Of a DNA stretch of 64,000 nucleotides, positions 51,059-60,942 are shown piece after piece. The translations under genes were made by a program, and so were the position numbers. The DNA comes from Bacteroidales bacterium (GTDB lineage Bacteria; Bacteroidota; Bacteroidia; Bacteroidales; VadinHA17). Position 1 is the first letter of the stretch, and each line of letters opens with the position of its first letter. The notes below the pieces were generated by a model. It saw only the letters and a list, made by a program, of their open reading frames with translations, was not told the origin of the DNA and did not search any database. The stretch is from assembly GCA_016709865.1 (NCBI GenBank), contig JADJLX010000006.1, forward strand, positions 186,001-250,000, read 5' to 3'.

Positions 51059-52396
51059 ATGAACGTAGATAAAATCATGAACAACCTCGAAAAGAAGCAT
51101 CCCGGAGAGGTTGAGTATTTACAGGCAGTAAGAGAAGTTCTGGAATCAATTGAAGAGGTTTATAATGAGAACCCTCAGTTCGATTCAGCGAATATTATTG
51201 AGCGGATAATTGAACCTGACCGCGTTATTACTTTTAAAGTTCCATGGGTTGATGATGAAGGAAATGTAAAAGTAAACCTTGGGTATCGGATTCAGTTCAA
51301 TAATGCAATAGGACCTTATAAAGGTGGTCTCCGGTTTCACCCGAGTGTAAATCTTTCAATTCTTAAATTCTTAGGTTTTGAACAAATATTCAAGAATGCA
51401 CTCACAACTCTCCCTATGGGTGGCGGTAAGGGTGGTTCTGATTTTGATCCTAAAGGAAAATCAAATGCTGAAGTAATGCGCTTCTGCCAGTCATTCATGC
51501 TCGAATTATGGAAATATATCGGACCAGAAACAGACGTTCCTGCCGGCGATATTGGCGTTGGTGGCCGTGAAATTGGTTTCTTATATGGTATGTATAAGAG
51601 GCTTGCAGGTGACCACACCGGAGTTCTTACAGGTAAAGGAAGCAACTGGGGCGGTTCACTCGTTCGTCCGGAAGCAACAGGATTTGGTTGTGTCTATTTT
51701 GCAAAGGAGATGCTGGCAACACGCGGCGAATCATTCGAGGGGAAAAGAGTAGCTATCAGCGGTTTTGGTAACGTTGCATGGGGAGCAGCCCTGAAGGCTA
51801 CTGAACTCGGTGGCAAAGTTGTTACAATATCAGGACCAGATGGTTATGTATATGATCCGGAAGGAATATCCGGCAAAAAAATTGAATATATGCTTGAACT
51901 CCGTGCATCAAATGAGGACATTGTAAAACCTTATTCATATGCATTTGAAGGTGTTGAGTTTCATGAAGGAAAACGTCCCTGGGAAGTAAAAGTGGATATT
52001 GCACTTCCCTGCGCAACACAGAATGAACTGGGAGGAGAAGATGCTCAGAAACTTATCAATAATGGCTGTATCTGCATATGCGAAGGCGCTAACATGCCAA
52101 GTACACCTGAGGCTATTGAGATAATTCACAAGAACAAAATATTATTTGCACCTGGCAAAGCATCAAATGCAGGTGGTGTGGCTACATCAGGACTTGAGAT
52201 GACTCAAAACTCAATGAAACTTCGCTGGAACCGTCAGGAGGTTGATGACCGTCTGCATGAGATCATGTGCAATATACACGGACAGTGTGTTAAATACGGT
52301 AAAAAAGAAGATGGATATGTTGACTATGTAAAGGGTGCCAATATTGCCGGCTTCCTGAAGGTCGCAAATTCAATGCTGGATATGGGTGTGATCTAG
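51059..52396 (+). CDS. gdhA: Glutamate dehydrogenase (first copy)
   Basis: A 445-residue hexameric-type glutamate dehydrogenase interconverting glutamate and 2-oxoglutarate plus ammonia. [15 protein letters not shown] and [18 protein letters not shown] hold substrate and catalytic lysines; the catalytic aspartate is in [15 protein letters not shown]; the cofactor-binding Rossmann motif reads GFGNVAWGAA followed by SGPDGYVYD. The second copy at 53838 has [10 protein letters not shown] and SDSNGFIYD there, so the two may prefer different nicotinamide cofactors. A palindrome lies upstream, a heptamer-array hairpin touches its stop codon, and a terminator follows. Confidence 0.95.
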   Translation: MNVDKIMNNLEKKHPGEVEYLQAVREVLESIEEVYNENPQFDSANIIERIIEPDRVITFKVPWVDDEGNVKVNLGYRIQFNNAIGPYKGGLRFHPSVNLSILKFLGFEQIFKNALTTLPMGGGKGGSDFDPKGKSNAEVMRFCQSFMLELWKYIGPETDVPAGDIGVGGREIGFLYGMYKRLAGDHTGVLTGKGSNWGGSLVRPEATGFGCVYFAKEMLATRGESFEGKRVAISGFGNVAWGAALKATELGGKVVTISGPDGYVYDPEGISGKKIEYMLELRASNEDIVKPYSYAFEGVEFHEGKRPWEVKVDIALPCATQNELGGEDAQKLINNGCICICEGANMPSTPEAIEIIHKNKILFAPGKASNAGGVATSGLEMTQNSMKLRWNRQEVDDRLHEIMCNIHGQCVKYGKKEDGYVDYVKGANIAGFLKVANSMLDMGVI

Positions 52397-52464
52397 GTGC
52401 TGGGTACTGGGTACTGGGTACTGGGTGCTTGTTTGCAATACCCAGCACCCAGCAACTAGCACCT
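52396..52464. repeat. Heptamer-array hairpin (GGTACTG units)
   Basis: The left arm has successive heptamers GGTGCTG-GGTACTG-GGTACTG-GGTACTG-GGTGCTT; the right arm carries the inverse units (ACCCAGC, ACCCAGC) closing in AGCACCT against AGGTGCT. The array begins at the last base of the gdhA TAG stop. Same organisation as the elements at 44427-44490 and 53661-53732, with a different heptamer. Confidence 0.75.
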
Positions 52465-52493
52465 TTATAACATTTGTATAAATTAAAATTATT

Positions 52494-52522
52494 AAAGAGC
52501 TGGATTCCAAGCTCTTTTTTTT
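52494..52522 (+). terminator. Rho-independent terminator after gdhA
   Basis: An 8-base perfect stem AAAGAGCT/AGCTCTTT with an 8-base loop followed by a T-run. It lies only nine bases before the GTG and 30 before the ATG of dprA, so dprA transcription must begin within or just after it, or the hairpin attenuates read-through. Confidence 0.8.
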
Positions 52523-52551
52523 ATCTTTAGGTGTCTCAATTTTCTGGTGCT

Positions 52552-53658
52552 ATGTCAGATGTATTACTAAAGCATAAAATTGCTCTGGGGCTTATTCCGC
52601 GTATTGGTGATATTAATGCCCGCAAACTTGTATCACATTTTGGAAGTGTAGAAGCTGTCTTCAGCGAACCATACGGAAATCTTATTAAAATACCTGGTAT
52701 TGGCTCAGGATTAGCAAAATATATCAGTGACAGGACCTACCTTGAAACCGCTGAGAAAGAAGCAGACTATGTAACTGCAAATAACATAAAAACCTTCTTT
52801 TATCTTGATAACGACTATCCCTACCGTCTGAGACAATGTGATGATTCTCCTGTAGTATTCTTTTTTAAAGGAAACTGCGATCTGAATGCAGGTAAAATAT
52901 TAAGTGTAGTAGGTACACGTAATGCCACTGGAAGAGGGAAAGAGCTATGCGATAAGATAATCGGAGGACTTGCTGCCGGACATCCTGACCTTATTATATC
53001 CAGTGGTTTGGCATACGGAATCGACATAGCTGCGCATAAAGCCGCACTTGCAAATAAACTTCAAACAATTGGAGTCCTTGCCCATGGGTTTAAAACAATT
53101 TACCCTTCAATTCATTCTTCAACAGCAAAATCAATAATAAAACAGGGAGGACTACTCTCTGACTTCATATCCGATGCACTGCCTGAACGTAACAATTTTA
53201 TTAAAAGGAACAGAATAATTGCAGGACTATCAGATGCTACTCTGGTTGTTGAATCGGGAATTAAGGGAGGAGCGCTTATCACGGCAGACATAGCCAATTC
53301 TTATAACCGTGATGTACTGGCAGTTCCCGGAAGACCTGAAGATCAATGGTCTGCAGGCTGCAATAGCCTTATTAAAAGCAATAAAGCTGCCCTGATTGAA
53401 TGCGCTGAAGATATCGAATATGTCCTCGACTGGAAGCCTGAGAAGGCAAAACCACCAGTTCAGAGAACACTGTTTTCTGAGCTTGATGACAATGAGAAAC
53501 TAATCTACGAACTAATATCCAAAGAGGGAGAACTTACAATAGACAGCATCTGCAGGGGACTTGAAATACCTGTCTATAAATTATCCTCTCTCCTGCTCCA
53601 GATGGAATTCAAAGGCCTTGTGAAATGCTTCCCCGGGAACCTTTATCGACCAGGATAA
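52552..53658 (+). CDS. dprA: DNA processing protein DprA
   Basis: A 368-residue protein (375 if the upstream GTG at 52531 is used) with an amino SAM/helix-hairpin-like region (GLIPRIGDINARKLVSHFG), a Rossmann DprA/Smf domain with SVVGTRNATGRGKELC, SSGLAYGIDIAAHKAAL and VVESGIKGGALITADIANS, and a carboxyl winged-helix domain. DprA loads RecA on incoming single-stranded DNA in transformation. ATG 52552 begins at the usual MSDVLLKHKIALGL and is preferred. No other competence gene is near; it sits between two gdhA copies. Confidence 0.93.
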   Translation: MSDVLLKHKIALGLIPRIGDINARKLVSHFGSVEAVFSEPYGNLIKIPGIGSGLAKYISDRTYLETAEKEADYVTANNIKTFFYLDNDYPYRLRQCDDSPVVFFFKGNCDLNAGKILSVVGTRNATGRGKELCDKIIGGLAAGHPDLIISSGLAYGIDIAAHKAALANKLQTIGVLAHGFKTIYPSIHSSTAKSIIKQGGLLSDFISDALPERNNFIKRNRIIAGLSDATLVVESGIKGGALITADIANSYNRDVLAVPGRPEDQWSAGCNSLIKSNKAALIECAEDIEYVLDWKPEKAKPPVQRTLFSELDDNEKLIYELISKEGELTIDSICRGLEIPVYKLSSLLLQMEFKGLVKCFPGNLYRPG

Positions 53659-53660
53659 AA

Positions 53661-53732
53661 AAATTGCGGATTGCGGATTGCGGTTTGCGGAAATTCAAAT
53701 CCGAAATCCACAATCCGAAATCCGAAATTCCT
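53661..53732. repeat. Heptamer-array hairpin (ATTGCGG units)
   Basis: Left arm ATTGCGG-ATTGCGG-ATTGCGG-TTTGCGG; right arm carries the inverse type CCGAAAT-CCACAAT-CCGAAAT-CCGAAAT. Both arms have a 7-base period and are complementary with mismatches across a short AAATTCAAAT spacer. It starts three bases after the dprA stop. Confidence 0.75.
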
Positions 53733-53828
53733 ACCTTCCGTCTTCCTTCTTAATAATTTTCAGCAAACTCTACGAAAATTATTTATTTTTTATATATTTA
53801 ACCTGTATATTGACCTTTAACTTAATAA

Positions 53829-55177
<1,349 letters not shown>

Positions 55178-55178
<1 letters not shown>

Positions 55179-55945
55179 TGTTTCTTATTGACACTCATAC
55201 ACATATCTACCTTCCTGAATTCGATACTGACAGAGACGAAGCAGTAGAGAGATCAGTCAGCAACGGCGTCGTAAAGATGCTAATGCCAAATATTGATGTG
55301 AATTCGGTTAACAGTATGCTATCTGCAGAAGAGAGATACCGGAATATTTGTCTTCCCATGATAGGTCTGCATCCTACTTCTGTTAAGGAAGATTACTTAC
55401 AGCAGCTTGATATCCTTGAGAAGCTTTTCGAAGAACATAAGTTCATAGCTATAGGTGAGATTGGCATAGATCTTTACTGGGATAAAACCTTTCTTAAGGA
55501 ACAGATGATTGCACTCAGGAGACAAATCTCTTTTGCCCTGAAAAAAGAGTTACCGGTGGTTATCCATTCCCGCGAATCATTCCCGGAGGTCTTCAGTGTA
55601 CTTGAAGAATTCAGGGGCAAAGGATTAAAGGGTGTACTGCATGCATTTACCGGAACGATTGAAGACGCGGAGAAAGCTCTTGACCTTGGTTTTAAGCTTG
55701 GCATAGGTGGTATAGTCACTTTTAAGAATTCGGGCCTCGACAAAGTAGTTAAGGAGATCGGACCTGAAAACCTCATTCTGGAAACTGATTCACCATACCT
55801 TGCACCTGTTCCATATAGAGGAAAAAGGAATGAGAGTTCGTATATTTGCATAATAAATAAAAAGCTTGCAGAGATCTTTGGGAAGAGTGAAAAAGAGGTT
55901 GCAGCAATTACATTTGCGACCTCTGCAGATTTGTTCAAAATTTAA
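55178..55945 (+). CDS. TatD-family metal-dependent hydrolase/DNase
   Basis: A 255-residue TIM-barrel hydrolase. Metal ligands appear in IDTHTHIYLPEFD at the start, the glutamate in AIGEIGIDLYWD, the histidine of VVIHSRES, VLHAFTG and the aspartate of LETDSPYLAP: the YcfH/TatD pattern. Relatives are 3'-5' exonucleases or deaminated-D-amino-acid-tRNA related enzymes. A TTG one codon earlier is in frame, but ATG 55178 overlaps the gdhA stop by one base and is chosen. Probably co-transcribed with the second gdhA and the asparaginase gene. Confidence 0.9.
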
Positions 55946-55954
55946 GAATAAGTG

Positions 55955-56989
55955 ATGAAGACCAATAAAGAAATATCTATACTTATAATATATACCGGAG
56001 GAACAATCGGTATGGTTCAGGATCCTGATACCGGTTCACTTATACCAATCGATTTCAGGCATATTACTGATCACGTACCGGAACTTAGGAAGTTCGGTTA
56101 TGATCTTCACTCTGTCTCCTTCGATCCGGTTAAGGATTCATCAAACATAGATCCGGAGGTATGGGTAAGGATGGCCGAGATCATCGCAGACAGCTACAAT
56201 GATTTCGACGGATTTGTGGTTTTACATGGCACAGATACTATGGCTTATACGGCATCTGCACTCAGTTTCATGCTTGAAAACCTTGCAAAACCGGTTATTC
56301 TTACCGGCTCGCAGCTGCCAATCGGACTGCTTCGCACCGATGGCAGAGAGAATCTGATTACAGCAATTGAGATTGCTGCTGCAATGGAAAATGATGTCCC
56401 TGCTGTACCGGAGGTTTGCATCTATTTTGACAACAAACTTATGAGGGGTAACCGCACAACAAAGATGAGTGCAGAACATTTCGATGCCTTCTATTCTCCG
56501 AATTACCCCCCGCTTGCTGAGGTAGGCCTGCATCTGAGATATTTCAATCAACTTATAAGCCGGCGAAGTAACCAGGATAAACTGATAGTCCACAAATCGT
56601 TCGATACAAACGTTGCTATTCTCAAACTTTTTCCCGGGATCAACAGAAAACTAGTAAAAGCAATTATTAAAACAGAGGGTCTGAGAGGACTGATAATGGA
56701 AACTTTCGGTTCTGGTAATGCTCCTACCTATCAATGGTTTCTCGATGATATGAAACAGTTCATTGACGGCGGAGGTATAATTCTGAATGTAACCCAGTGT
56801 CATGGCGGAAGCGTGGAGATGGGATTGTATGAGACCAGCAGACAAATGCTTGCATCAGGTGTTGTAAGCGGGAAAGACATTACTTCAGAGGCTTCAATAA
56901 CAAAACTGATGCATCTGCTTGGAAGATATTCGTCGAAGGAGAAGGTTACCGAGGCCCTTAATTTGTCATTGGCAGGAGAAATATCCTGA
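55955..56989 (+). CDS. ansA: L-asparaginase, type I
   Basis: A 344-residue cytoplasmic asparaginase hydrolysing asparagine to aspartate and ammonia. The first catalytic threonine is in IIYTGGTIGM, the second in VLHGTDTMAYTASAL, with the lysine in LAKPVILTGSQLP. Lack of a signal peptide and the length fit type I. An in-frame GTG precedes ATG 55955 by one codon. It lies 9 bases after the TatD-family gene; with gdhA upstream this makes a small nitrogen-metabolism cluster in which ammonia released here could feed glutamate dehydrogenase. Confidence 0.93.
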   Translation: MKTNKEISILIIYTGGTIGMVQDPDTGSLIPIDFRHITDHVPELRKFGYDLHSVSFDPVKDSSNIDPEVWVRMAEIIADSYNDFDGFVVLHGTDTMAYTASALSFMLENLAKPVILTGSQLPIGLLRTDGRENLITAIEIAAAMENDVPAVPEVCIYFDNKLMRGNRTTKMSAEHFDAFYSPNYPPLAEVGLHLRYFNQLISRRSNQDKLIVHKSFDTNVAILKLFPGINRKLVKAIIKTEGLRGLIMETFGSGNAPTYQWFLDDMKQFIDGGGIILNVTQCHGGSVEMGLYETSRQMLASGVVSGKDITSEASITKLMHLLGRYSSKEKVTEALNLSLAGEIS

Positions 56990-57035
56990 GTGGCTCTTAA
57001 TTTAAAATATTTTAGTAATTTGCGCCCCTGTTTTT

Positions 57036-57124
<89 letters not shown>

Positions 57125-57136
57125 AAAGCCTTCATG

Positions 57137-57160
57137 AACCCCGCTCCGGCGGGGTTTTTT
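57137..57160 (+). terminator. Rho-independent terminator after tRNA-Ser
   Basis: Stem AACCCCGC/GCGGGGTT with a four-base loop and a run of T, 13 bases after the tRNA. It may also serve the convergent ThuA-like gene because the A-rich flank gives a short T-run on the other strand. Confidence 0.85.
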
Positions 57161-57162
57161 AT

Positions 57163-57975
57163 TTACTTTAGATTCTTATAAATCGGCCTCCTCAAATCCT
57201 CCGTTGCCTCAAACTTGCTCATACAGGCCCAGTGAATTCCTCTTTTCTGAATCTCAAGAGCTTCTGTTACTTTATAATCAGCAGCGACATGACCAAGTGA
57301 TGAGTAGAAGACTCTGCCTTTACCATAGACCTTCTTCCATGCTACCGGAATAACATTTCCTCCGATCCATGCTGCAGCCTGGTCGCCGAATGTAGTTGTT
57401 GCCAGTACTTTAACATTCGGATCAACATGAACGTAATACTGTTCGGAATGCATTGCGAAATCAGATAGTCCTTTGGTAACAGGATCTTTATGATCAACTA
57501 TATTTACCCTGTAATCTATCACACCACCCGGATGAGCAACCCATTGCCCGCCCACCATAAACTGGTATTCGGTATTATTCCTGAATGAGTCGCCCAGTCC
57601 TCCGTGCCAGCCTGCCAAACCTACACCGCTTTTGACTGCGTCGAGAAGTGCCTTTTCCTGTTTCCCTGTAATTGTACCCATTGTCCAGGCCTGAACGATC
57701 AGGTCAAAATCTTTCTGTAAATCAAGGGTGACATATGCTTCCAGGGTATCTGACACTGTCACTTTTGCCCCTTCAGCTTCCATCCAGGGAACAAAAATAT
57801 CTCGGCATTTATCGGGCTCGTGCCCCATCCATCCTCCCCATACAAATAATACCCGTTTGCCCTCAAGAGGCGATTTATCAGCTGACCGTAAACTCCGGCT
57901 GTAAACTGAAGGAGCAATTAAAACTGCAGTTGCTGCAACTGCACTCTTTGTAATGAAAGACCTGCGTGTAATCAT
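57163..57975 (-). CDS. ThuA-like domain protein with Tat signal
   Basis: A 270-residue exported protein. A twin-arginine signal ([17 protein letters not shown]) opens it, then a ThuA-like, class I amidotransferase-fold domain (about 40-250): [52 protein letters not shown] and [10 protein letters not shown] are the family landmarks. ThuA proteins are linked to trehalose and other sugar utilisation in some bacteria, but the reaction is unknown. The Tat signal suggests folding in the cytoplasm before export. It is followed by a tRNA gene on the opposite strand. Confidence 0.8.
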   Translation of the reverse strand: MITRRSFITKSAVAATAVLIAPSVYSRSLRSADKSPLEGKRVLFVWGGWMGHEPDKCRDIFVPWMEAEGAKVTVSDTLEAYVTLDLQKDFDLIVQAWTMGTITGKQEKALLDAVKSGVGLAGWHGGLGDSFRNNTEYQFMVGGQWVAHPGGVIDYRVNIVDHKDPVTKGLSDFAMHSEQYYVHVDPNVKVLATTTFGDQAAAWIGGNVIPVAWKKVYGKGRVFYSSLGHVAADYKVTEALEIQKRGIHWACMSKFEATEDLRRPIYKNLK

Positions 57976-57986
57976 ATATCTAAAAT

Positions 57987-58883
57987 TTATTTACTATCCA
58001 CAAGTATCGGTAAATTCTTACCGTTTGTCATAAAGATAAGTTTTGAATTAGGGGAAGTGGAAATCGCCTTTATCATTTCGTACTGCAACAACCTGTCACT
58101 CAGACCCGTACTTAAAATTTTCTGATAATCGGCAATACCCTGAGCTTCAACTCTCTTTCTTTCGGCTTCTTGTCTCTCTTTCTGTAAAACAAAAGTCATT
58201 TTCTGGGCATCCTGTTCAGCATTGATCTTTGATTCTATTGTAGCTTTAACTGATTCAGGCAGAGTGAGGTTTCTCACCAGAAGCTGCTCAAGCATAAGTC
58301 CACGTTCCTTAAAGTTTGATTCAATAGTTGAGAATATCCTGTTCTGAAACTCATCCCTTTTGGTTGAATACAGGGCAACAGCATCATAATAGACTGCATT
58401 ATCCCTGATCTTGGTCCGGCATATTGGTCTTACAAGAACATTTCTGTAATCCACCCCGACTTCTTTAAGAATCCTGGGTGCTTCAGAAGGTATAACCTTA
58501 TATAAAACAGTCAGGTCAACTATTACCTCAAGTCCATCTGCTGATAAAACCCTGATGGCGTCATCACCCTGTTTCATTCCTTCATCATTTACTCCTGACA
58601 TAGTGTAGTTCTCTGTACGGATATCAAACATGACAACCTTTACCAGTGGATTAATAACGTTCAAACCGCTTTCAAGAATATCATCATTCACTTTCCCGAA
58701 TAGTTTCTGAACGCCAACCTGTCCGGGCTCAATCTGCACAACACAAGCCATGGAGGCACCAATTATAATAACTATAGCTCCAACAGCTGTAAATATAGTT
58801 TTGAACTTCCTCAGGTTTGCATCAGCGTTTGCCAGTATAAATCCTGCCGCAAGTATTAATAATCCTACAATAATAATAGACAT
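57987..58883 (-). CDS. SPFH/prohibitin-family membrane protein
   Basis: A 298-residue protein with an amino hydrophobic region (two segments, about 3-20 and 30-50), then an SPFH/Band 7 domain: [37 protein letters not shown], and a helical stretch [22 protein letters not shown], as in prohibitins. Such proteins form large membrane-attached cages, often regulating proteases such as FtsH. It is 11 bases upstream of the ThuA-like gene and probably in the same transcript. Confidence 0.9.
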   Translation of the reverse strand: MSIIIVGLLILAAGFILANADANLRKFKTIFTAVGAIVIIIGASMACVVQIEPGQVGVQKLFGKVNDDILESGLNVINPLVKVVMFDIRTENYTMSGVNDEGMKQGDDAIRVLSADGLEVIVDLTVLYKVIPSEAPRILKEVGVDYRNVLVRPICRTKIRDNAVYYDAVALYSTKRDEFQNRIFSTIESNFKERGLMLEQLLVRNLTLPESVKATIESKINAEQDAQKMTFVLQKERQEAERKRVEAQGIADYQKILSTGLSDRLLQYEMIKAISTSPNSKLIFMTNGKNLPILVDSK

Positions 58884-58926
58884 ATTTTTATAATTAATTG
58901 GTTAAAAAAACAGTGAACGAAACACA

Positions 58927-58934
58927 CAAATGTA
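58927..58934 (-). promoter_or_regulatory. Bacteroidota -7 box (TACATTTG)
   Basis: Exact TAnnTTTG on the minus strand, about 44 bases before the SPFH gene start; no convincing -33 box. Confidence 0.35.
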
Positions 58935-58967
58935 GTCAGAAAAAGTATACTAAAGCAGGAATTTTTA

Positions 58968-59960
58968 TTACCCTCTGTATCCATCAAAATATCCCTGACG
59001 CATCCATTCCAGATTTTCGTGTCTGAAGAAAGGTGCCAGAAGCATAGCATATTTTGATTTCTCATCAGCATTCATTGGTTTGAAGTTTCGCAGCAAATCA
59101 AGATTCGACTCAACAACTTTCTTACTATCCATTCCAACAGCAATACCATCGGGCCCTTCCAGGGACAGGGCAAATCTGACTAGCTCTTTAATATCGATAC
59201 CTTTAATAGTTTCTTTCGGCCTTACAGATTTCATTAACATGATTCCCATTCCTTTCTCCTTTGCTGCAGGAATAAGTGTTCCCTGTCTGTTTTGCTTATT
59301 TGCATCGTAATGATTCATGGCAAAAAGCATACTGTCGAATCTGCCTGTATCAATCATAGTTTTCAGAGCTTCAGCATCTCCGTGTCCTGAAAAGCCTATA
59401 AAACGTGTAACACCCTCTTCCTTAAGTTTTGACAATACATCAAGAACTCCGCCCTTTTTGCGTATCTCTTCAACATCTTTCAGTGATTCCACAGCATGTA
59501 TTTTGAGCATATCGAGGTGATCGGTCTGAAGTCTTTTCAGGCTGTCTTCAATTTCCAGTTTCGCCTTTTCAGGATTACGGGCGGTAACTTTTGTTGACAG
59601 GAAAATCTCTTTCCGGCGGTATTTAACAATGTGACCAAGCCGTTCCTCACTTACTGCACCCGTAGCTGTATTTTCATATGCATGAGCAGTATCCCAATAA
59701 TACAGGCCATTATCCAGGGCATAATTACACATCTCTATTGCTTCATCAAGAGTTTTGATATTAAGAAACCTGCTGCCCAGTCCGATAGCTATCCGGGGAA
59801 TAACAACACCGGTCTTGCCCAAAACAGCTGTTGGCAAGCCTTTTGGATCGTATTGGTTAACATTAATATCACCTGAAAAAGCTAAACGGGTGCCTGCTAT
59901 AGCCACTCCTGCTGTGAAGGTCCTTTTAATAAATTTTCTGCGCGAATATTCTTTGCCCAT
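58968..59960 (-). CDS. Aldo/keto reductase with Tat signal
   Basis: A 330-residue protein. A twin-arginine signal (SRRKFIKRTFTAGVAIAGT) precedes an AKR TIM barrel. The catalytic tetrad can be placed: Asp and Tyr in YYWDTAHAYEN, Lys in IFLSTKV, His in MLKIHAVES. NADP(H)-dependent carbonyl or sugar reduction is the family reaction; the substrate is unknown. Tat export of an AKR is common in Bacteroidota. The gene is 84 bases upstream of the SPFH gene and diverges from the acetyltransferase gene. Confidence 0.88.
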   Translation of the reverse strand: MGKEYSRRKFIKRTFTAGVAIAGTRLAFSGDINVNQYDPKGLPTAVLGKTGVVIPRIAIGLGSRFLNIKTLDEAIEMCNYALDNGLYYWDTAHAYENTATGAVSEERLGHIVKYRRKEIFLSTKVTARNPEKAKLEIEDSLKRLQTDHLDMLKIHAVESLKDVEEIRKKGGVLDVLSKLKEEGVTRFIGFSGHGDAEALKTMIDTGRFDSMLFAMNHYDANKQNRQGTLIPAAKEKGMGIMLMKSVRPKETIKGIDIKELVRFALSLEGPDGIAVGMDSKKVVESNLDLLRNFKPMNADEKSKYAMLLAPFFRHENLEWMRQGYFDGYRG

Positions 59961-60032
59961 ATTACATGAATTTTTTAACGAAACGATTGTACCAATTTAC
60001 ATTTATTATAACAAAAAAGCTTTTCTGCAGGT

Positions 60033-60040
60033 CAAATATA
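60033..60040 (-). promoter_or_regulatory. Bacteroidota -7 box (TATATTTG)
   Basis: Exact TAnnTTTG on the minus strand, about 72 bases before the reductase start. The -33 TTTG is not found. It lies next to the opposite-strand promoter at 60044-60075. Confidence 0.35.
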
Positions 60041-60043
60041 TTT

Positions 60044-60075
60044 TTTGCTAATGAATTCCGTATGTCATAAATTTG
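60044..60075 (+). promoter_or_regulatory. Bacteroidota promoter of the acetyltransferase gene
   Basis: TTTG, 20 bases, TAAATTTG: both boxes match the phylum consensus exactly and the spacing is standard. Transcription should start near 60082, leaving a leader of about 25 bases to ATG 60108. The best promoter seen in the window. Confidence 0.7.
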
Positions 60076-60107
60076 AAATAAAGTTAAAATAACTAATAAC
60101 TAAGTTT

Positions 60108-60893
60108 ATGAAAATCATAGATATGACACCTGAAACAGAGAATGAGTATTTATGTTGTCTCGAGGAATGGTCAGATGAGATTAAGGAGGCCGGCGACTAT
60201 AAACAAAAGTGGTATTCGGAGATGAAAGATAAAGGCTTAAGAGTAAAATTTGCTCTAGATGACAATAATAAGATCGGAGGAATGATTCAATATATACCTA
60301 TAGAGTACTCAATGTTTGCCGGTGAAAACTTATATGTTGTACTCTGTATCTGGGTACACGGACATAAACAGGGCCGGGGCGACTACCGCAAAAGAGGGAT
60401 GGGGAAAGCTCTTTTAGCAGCGGCTGAAGAAGACGCTAAAAAACTTGGAGCAAACGGACTTGTTACCTGGGGACTGATCATCCCGGTTTTTATGAGAGCT
60501 TCCTGGTTCAGGAAACAAGGTTATAAGACAGTTGACAAATCAGGCATAATGAGATTATTATGGAAACCTTTCAATGAGAATGCCATCCTGCCTGAATTTA
60601 CAAGGCCTAAGAAGTTACCTGAAAGAGGAGACGGAAAAGTTAATATAACTCTGTTCAGAAACGGATGGTGCCAGACAATGAATATTGCATGTGAAAGAGC
60701 AAAAAGAGCATCACTTGAGTTTCCCGCTAAAACTAACCTTCAGATTTTAGAAACTACAGACAGAGAACTCTTTAATGAATGGGGAATCTTCGATGCGATG
60801 TATATTGATGGTAAGGAAATTAATGTCGGACCAGCTCCGTCGTTATCAAAAATCAAGAGAAAAATTGAAAAGAGGGTCAGAAAATTAGCCTGA
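60108..60893 (+). CDS. GNAT acetyltransferase with YoaP-like carboxyl domain
   Basis: A 261-residue cytoplasmic protein. The GNAT acetyl-CoA loop is visible as RKRGMGKALLAAAEEDAKKLG (about 97-117), preceded by a beta strand YVVLCIWVHGH. After the fold (about residue 165) comes a second domain of about 95 residues with NITLFRNGWCQTMNIACERA, and FDAMYIDGKEINVGPAPS, which looks thioredoxin-like and resembles the YoaP carboxyl domain. The substrate is unknown. The gene is expressed alone. Confidence 0.75.
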   Translation: MKIIDMTPETENEYLCCLEEWSDEIKEAGDYKQKWYSEMKDKGLRVKFALDDNNKIGGMIQYIPIEYSMFAGENLYVVLCIWVHGHKQGRGDYRKRGMGKALLAAAEEDAKKLGANGLVTWGLIIPVFMRASWFRKQGYKTVDKSGIMRLLWKPFNENAILPEFTRPKKLPERGDGKVNITLFRNGWCQTMNIACERAKRASLEFPAKTNLQILETTDRELFNEWGIFDAMYIDGKEINVGPAPSLSKIKRKIEKRVRKLA

Positions 60894-60942
60894 CAATGAA
60901 CCTCTTTTCAGATTCAATGGTTATTATTTTGTGAAGTTCCGG

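Noticed and set aside
52396..53732. CRISPR array, because of short tandem repeats on both sides of dprA
   Set aside because: Units are seven bases with no unique spacers of about 30 bases, and no cas gene is near.
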